DNA of 7,836 bases from JAQYVZ01 sp035269105 (GTDB lineage: Bacteria; Desulfobacterota; Desulfuromonadia; Desulfuromonadales; BM103), in contig DATFJP010000030.1 in NCBI GenBank assembly GCA_035269105.1, positions 1 through 7,836 on the forward strand, given 5' to 3'. The first letter of the stretch is position 1; the number at the start of each line of letters is the position of its first letter. The translations under genes and the position numbers were made by a program. Below the pieces are notes generated by a model. It was not told the origin of the DNA. It was given only the letters and a program-made list of their open reading frames with translations, and did not search any database. Below, one piece after another: positions 5,109-7,836 of this stretch.

Positions 5109-5558
5109 TTATTCTGCCGCCCACTCCACCTCCTCCACCCAGGCCTGCTGCAGCGACAGGTGGCGCAGGAATTCGGCGGCATACAAAAACTGCTCCGCCT
5201 GGACCGGCACGTTGATCTGCTCTTCGCCACGCTGCACCGAGATTGCGTAACCGCTCTTGTCGTTGCGGGCCCAGCGCTCGACCGTCAAGCGCGTCTGGAC
5301 CTCGCCGTCGGGTCCTGTAAAGGAGTGGTTGAGGCTCTCCCGGCCGCCGTCGCGAACGATCTTGTGCATCTTGCTGTACAGGGCAAAGGCTTCCGCCGGT
5401 TCGGCGATGAAGCGGATCGCAGTGCTGCCGCTCTCCAGGCGGAAGAAGCGCAGCACGATACGGCCTTCGGTAGCCCGCCCCTCGCTGCGACGTTCGTGGG
5501 GGCTGATGGAAACTCCGGCCTTCCTGGCATAGATGGTGATCTGTGGAATCTTGTTCAT
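5109..5558 (-). CDS. Conserved-looking hypothetical protein downstream of comM
   Basis: A 149-residue protein I do not recognise by name. The start at 5558 was chosen because GGGAGGG stands four bases before this ATG. Longer readings upstream would run into the comM stop and lack a ribosome site. It begins MNKIPQITIYARKAGVSISP and has alternating polar and hydrophobic stretches typical of beta strands (GRIVLRFFRLESGSTAIRFI, VQTRLTVERWARND, GYAISVQR). A helical C-terminal end follows (VQAEQFLYAAEFLRHLSLQQ) and finishes in the acidic VEEVEWAAE. No signal peptide or membrane segment is visible, so it is probably cytosolic. The strand-rich body with a C-terminal helix is loosely reminiscent of small nucleic-acid-binding folds such as PUR/PC4-like, but this is a guess. 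The gap to comM is 83 bases on the same strand, so co-transcription is likely. GC-rich like comM. Confidence 0.8.
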   Translation of the reverse strand: MNKIPQITIYARKAGVSISPHERRSEGRATEGRIVLRFFRLESGSTAIRFIAEPAEAFALYSKMHKIVRDGGRESLNHSFTGPDGEVQTRLTVERWARNDKSGYAISVQRGEEQINVPVQAEQFLYAAEFLRHLSLQQAWVEEVEWAAE

Positions 5559-5641
5559 AAGTCCCTCCCGTGGGTGAAATTGCCGCATCGCGGCGCAATG
5601 ACATTGTTGAATCTGGTGGCCGGAGGCGGCTTCAGGCCCTC

Positions 5642-7171
5642 TCACCCCATCTTCCGGTCCAGCCCCCGGTACTGGATCGCCTCGGCCAGATGGTCCTGCT
5701 GGATATCTTCCTTCCCGGCCAGGTCGGCGATGGTCCGCGCCACCTTGAGAATCCGCGAGTAGGTGCGCGCCGACAGACCCAGCTTGTCGGTGACCGTCTC
5801 CAGCAGACTTTCCCCCGCCCCATCCAGCGGGCAGAGTTTGCGGATATGACGGGCCCCCATGCGGGCGTTGGCATACAGGCCGTAAGGTGCCAGCCGTTGA
5901 TTCTGCAGGGAGCGGGCGGCTTCGACCCGGGCGCGGATCGTGGCCGAGGATTCAGCATCGACCGGGTCGGCCAGCTCCCGGTGGGGCACCCGCGGCACCT
6001 CGACGTGCAGGTCGATGCGGTCGAGCAGGGGGCCGGACAGGCGGGTGCGGTAGCGCTGCAGCAGCGGCAGGGTGCAGCTGCAATCGTGCTGCGGGTCGCC
6101 CAGGTAGCCGCAGGGGCAGGGGTTCATGGCCGCCACCAGCATGAAGTTGGCCGGATAGGTCAGGCTCTGGGCGGCGCGGCTGATGCAGACCTGGCCGTCC
6201 TCCAGAGGCTGACGGAGCATTTCCAGAACGTTCTTCTTGAATTCCGGAAGTTCATCGAGGAACAGCACACCGTTGTGCGCCAGCGAAACTTCGCCGGGAC
6301 GTGGGTGCGTGCCGCCACCGATCAAGCCGGCGTCGGAAATGGTGTGATGGGGGCTGCGGAAGGACCGCCGCGTCAAAAGGGCTTCGTTGCTCGGCAGCAG
6401 CCCCATGATCGAATGGATCTTGGTGGCGTCGAGCGCTTCTTCGAAGGTCTGTGGCGGCAGGATGGTGGGCAGGCGTCGGGCCAGCATGGTCTTGCCGCTG
6501 CCCGGCGGTCCGACCATCAGCAGGTTATGGCCGCCGGCGGCGGCCACCTCCAGCGCCCGTTTGGCATGCGCCTGGCCGCGAACCTCGGCGAAGTCGAGTT
6601 CGCTTCGGCCAGCCTCGGCAAATAACGCCTCCAGGTCCACCCGGTGCGGTTCCAGCGCGGCGTTGCCGGTAAGAAAGTCAACCACGGCGCCGAGAGTGTC
6701 GACCGGGTAGACCGGCAGGGCATCGACCAGACTGCCTTCTTCGGCATTGCCGGCCGGCAGGAGCAGACCCTCGATCGGCCAGTGCCGGGCGGCGACCGCC
6801 ACCGGCAGAACTCCCCGCACCGGCTTGATGCGGCCATCCAGGGAGAGCTCGCCCATGAACAGATAGCGGGCTGCCGCCTCCACCGGAATCACGCCAGTCG
6901 CGGTCAGCAGGCCGACCGCCATCGGCAGGTCGAACGAAGTGCCCTCTTTGCGGGTGTCGGCGGGAGCCAGATTGATGGTGATGCGGCGGTTGGGGAAATC
7001 GTAGCTGGAATTCTTGATAGCGGACTTGACGCGGTCCTTGCTCTCCTTGACCGCGCCTTCCGGCAGGCCGACGGTGGCGAATTGCGGCAGGCCCTGGGCG
7101 ATATCGACCTCGACTTCGACCGGATAAGCGTCGATGCCGATCAGCGCCCCGGATAGAATCCTGGCGAGCAT
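5642..7171 (-). CDS. comM: ComM/YifB family Mg-chelatase-like AAA+ ATPase
   Basis: This 509-residue protein is of normal length for ComM (about 505). The start at 7171 follows AGGAGG five bases upstream, and MLARILSGALIGIDAYPVEV is the family's usual beginning. Residues about 1-175 form the Lon-protease-like (ChlI) domain, with GLPEGAVKESKDRV and FDLPMAVGLL. The AAA+ module has Walker A GPPGSGKT (221-228), Walker B VLFLDELPEF (302-311), sensor 1 AAMNPCPCG and the SGPLLDRIDLHVEVP segment (379-393). Four cysteines at 352, 354, 364 and 366 (CPC...CSC) are a likely zinc site usual for the family. The C-terminal helical domain ends in HLAEAIQYRGLDRK. In Vibrio and Acinetobacter ComM is a hexameric branch-migration helicase that extends integration of incoming DNA in natural transformation. 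It is also widespread in bacteria not known to be competent. Everything expected is present. Confidence 0.93.
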   Translation of the reverse strand: MLARILSGALIGIDAYPVEVEVDIAQGLPQFATVGLPEGAVKESKDRVKSAIKNSSYDFPNRRITINLAPADTRKEGTSFDLPMAVGLLTATGVIPVEAAARYLFMGELSLDGRIKPVRGVLPVAVAARHWPIEGLLLPAGNAEEGSLVDALPVYPVDTLGAVVDFLTGNAALEPHRVDLEALFAEAGRSELDFAEVRGQAHAKRALEVAAAGGHNLLMVGPPGSGKTMLARRLPTILPPQTFEEALDATKIHSIMGLLPSNEALLTRRSFRSPHHTISDAGLIGGGTHPRPGEVSLAHNGVLFLDELPEFKKNVLEMLRQPLEDGQVCISRAAQSLTYPANFMLVAAMNPCPCGYLGDPQHDCSCTLPLLQRYRTRLSGPLLDRIDLHVEVPRVPHRELADPVDAESSATIRARVEAARSLQNQRLAPYGLYANARMGARHIRKLCPLDGAGESLLETVTDKLGLSARTYSRILKVARTIADLAGKEDIQQDHLAEAIQYRGLDRKMG

Positions 7172-7199
7172 GGTCCCCTCCTGAAATGTCAATCACATA

Positions 7200-7212
7200 G
7201 CCCCAGCGGGGC
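7200..7212. other. Short GC hairpin in the trxB-comM gap
   Basis: GCCCC (7200-7204) and GGGGC (7208-7212) form a 5-bp stem around AGC. On the trxB/comM strand the T-rich run precedes the stem rather than following it, so it does not look like a terminator of trxB. It lies about 30 bases upstream of the comM start. Confidence 0.25.
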
Positions 7213-7292
7213 AAAACAAACAACGGGACAGGCAGTCGGTGTCAGCCGATCAGCAGCTTTCAGCGCGTGTCGCGGCTGCCGGCCTGCTTGGC

Positions 7293-7836
7293 TTATTCAA
7301 AGGCGTCCAGGTATTTCTCGGCGACAATCGCCGCGACGGCGCCGTCACCGACCGCCGTGGCGATCTGTTTGAGAATCTTCTTGCGTACATCGCCGGCGGC
7401 GAACACACCGGGAATCGAGGTGTGGCAATCGGCGTCGGTCATGATGTAGCCTTCGGCGTCGAGTTCGAGAATGTCGGCCAGGAAGTGGGCTTTGGGGGTG
7501 ACGCCGATGGCGACGAACATGCCGGCGACTTCGAGGCGGCGGGTGCTGCCGTCGCCGATATCGGCCAGTTCCAGGTGCGTGACCCCGCTTTTGTCGCCCA
7601 TCACCTCTTTGACGGTGCTGTTCCAGACCGGTTCGATTTTGTCGTTGGCGAAGATCCGTTCCTGCAGCAGCCGGGTGGCGCGCAGTTCATCACGCCGATG
7701 GACCATATAGATCTTGCTGGCGAACCGGCAGAGGAACAGGGCTTCCTCTGCTGCGGTGTCGCCGCCGCCGATAATCGCGACCGGAACGTCGCGGAAAAAG
7801 GCGCCGTCGCAGGTAGCGCAATAGGAAACTCCCCGG
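7293..7836 (-). CDS. trxB: Thioredoxin reductase, C-terminal part (5' end beyond window)
   Basis: The last 180 residues are visible. The frame is open to the window edge, so the ATG at 7706 is internal. Fragment residues 6-9 are the redox-active CATC inside SYCATCDGAFF. GGGDTAAEEA (23-32) is the NADPH-binding glycine motif and HRRDELRA (46-53) is the NADP(H)-selective arginine motif. PGVFAAGDV (142-150) is the second FAD-binding motif. Together these identify low-molecular-weight NADPH-dependent thioredoxin reductase, a cytosolic FAD homodimer that reduces thioredoxin. The missing part would be the N-terminal FAD-binding domain of about 130 residues. The stop is 121 bases upstream of the comM start, same strand. 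No clear terminator is seen between them, so readthrough into comM is possible. Confidence 0.93.
   Translation of the reverse strand, partial: RGVSYCATCDGAFFRDVPVAIIGGGDTAAEEALFLCRFASKIYMVHRRDELRATRLLQERIFANDKIEPVWNSTVKEVMGDKSGVTHLELADIGDGSTRRLEVAGMFVAIGVTPKAHFLADILELDAEGYIMTDADCHTSIPGVFAAGDVRKKILKQIATAVGDGAVAAIVAEKYLDAFE

Noticed and set aside
5800..6130. Cysteine cluster CPC...CSC in ComM as a novel zinc insertion
   Set aside because: The NPCPCGYLGDP...C.C pattern is, to my knowledge, ordinary for ComM/YifB proteins, so it is not novel here.
5570..6625. Long plus-strand open frame of about 350 codons opposite comM
   Set aside because: It is antisense to a clear ComM gene in GC-rich DNA, where such shadow frames are expected. 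It shows no domain motifs and no convincing ribosome site.

Overview
The window joins a conserved, GC-rich chromosomal segment (right, about 5.1-7.8 kb, all minus strand) to an accessory segment (left, about 0-5 kb) made of toxin-antitoxin-type genes, gene remnants and palindromic repeats. The right part reads leftward: the C-terminal half of thioredoxin reductase (trxB), then comM/yifB (Mg-chelatase-like AAA+ protein), then a 149-residue conserved-looking protein of unknown function. Codon use, strong Shine-Dalgarno sites and gene content suggest a Gram-negative bacterium. A Desulfuromonadales/Geobacterales-type relative is my best guess, but that is an impression only; nothing in the window proves the taxon.

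Left part, in order: the 3' end of a gene for a protein with two HTH/XRE-type domains (1-466); a regulatory region of 49-bp-spaced ATGTnCG(N2)CGnACAT sites around a sigma70-like promoter (532-645); an abutting hipB-hipA operon (665-2194); a stretch without intact genes holding a near-perfect 44-nt hairpin and nested inverted repeats (2195-2503); minus-strand remnants of what looks like an AbiEi antitoxin gene and its ATGA-coupled partner (2504-2739); a plus-strand, 5'-truncated gene of a conserved hypothetical exported-protein family with an in-frame TAG (2782-3516); a terminator-like hairpin (3611-3644); and an intact class II Fic protein gene with a DUF4172 N-terminus and a C-terminal winged-helix region (3770-4903, minus), preceded by a 55-bp-period duplicated operator-like array (4925-5023).

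How it may work: HipA should be a Ser/Thr kinase toxin held by HipB, which would also repress the operon through the palindromes. Fic should be a self-inhibited AMP-transferase that may autoregulate through its own winged helix. The AbiE-like pair and the exported-protein gene are broken and face away from each other, with both 5' ends lost at one place. The simplest reading is a deletion through a former divergent intergenic region. The whole looks like an accessory island of TA modules, partly decayed, set beside the comM-trxB core block. I see no CRISPR array, tRNA, rRNA, transposase or integrase.
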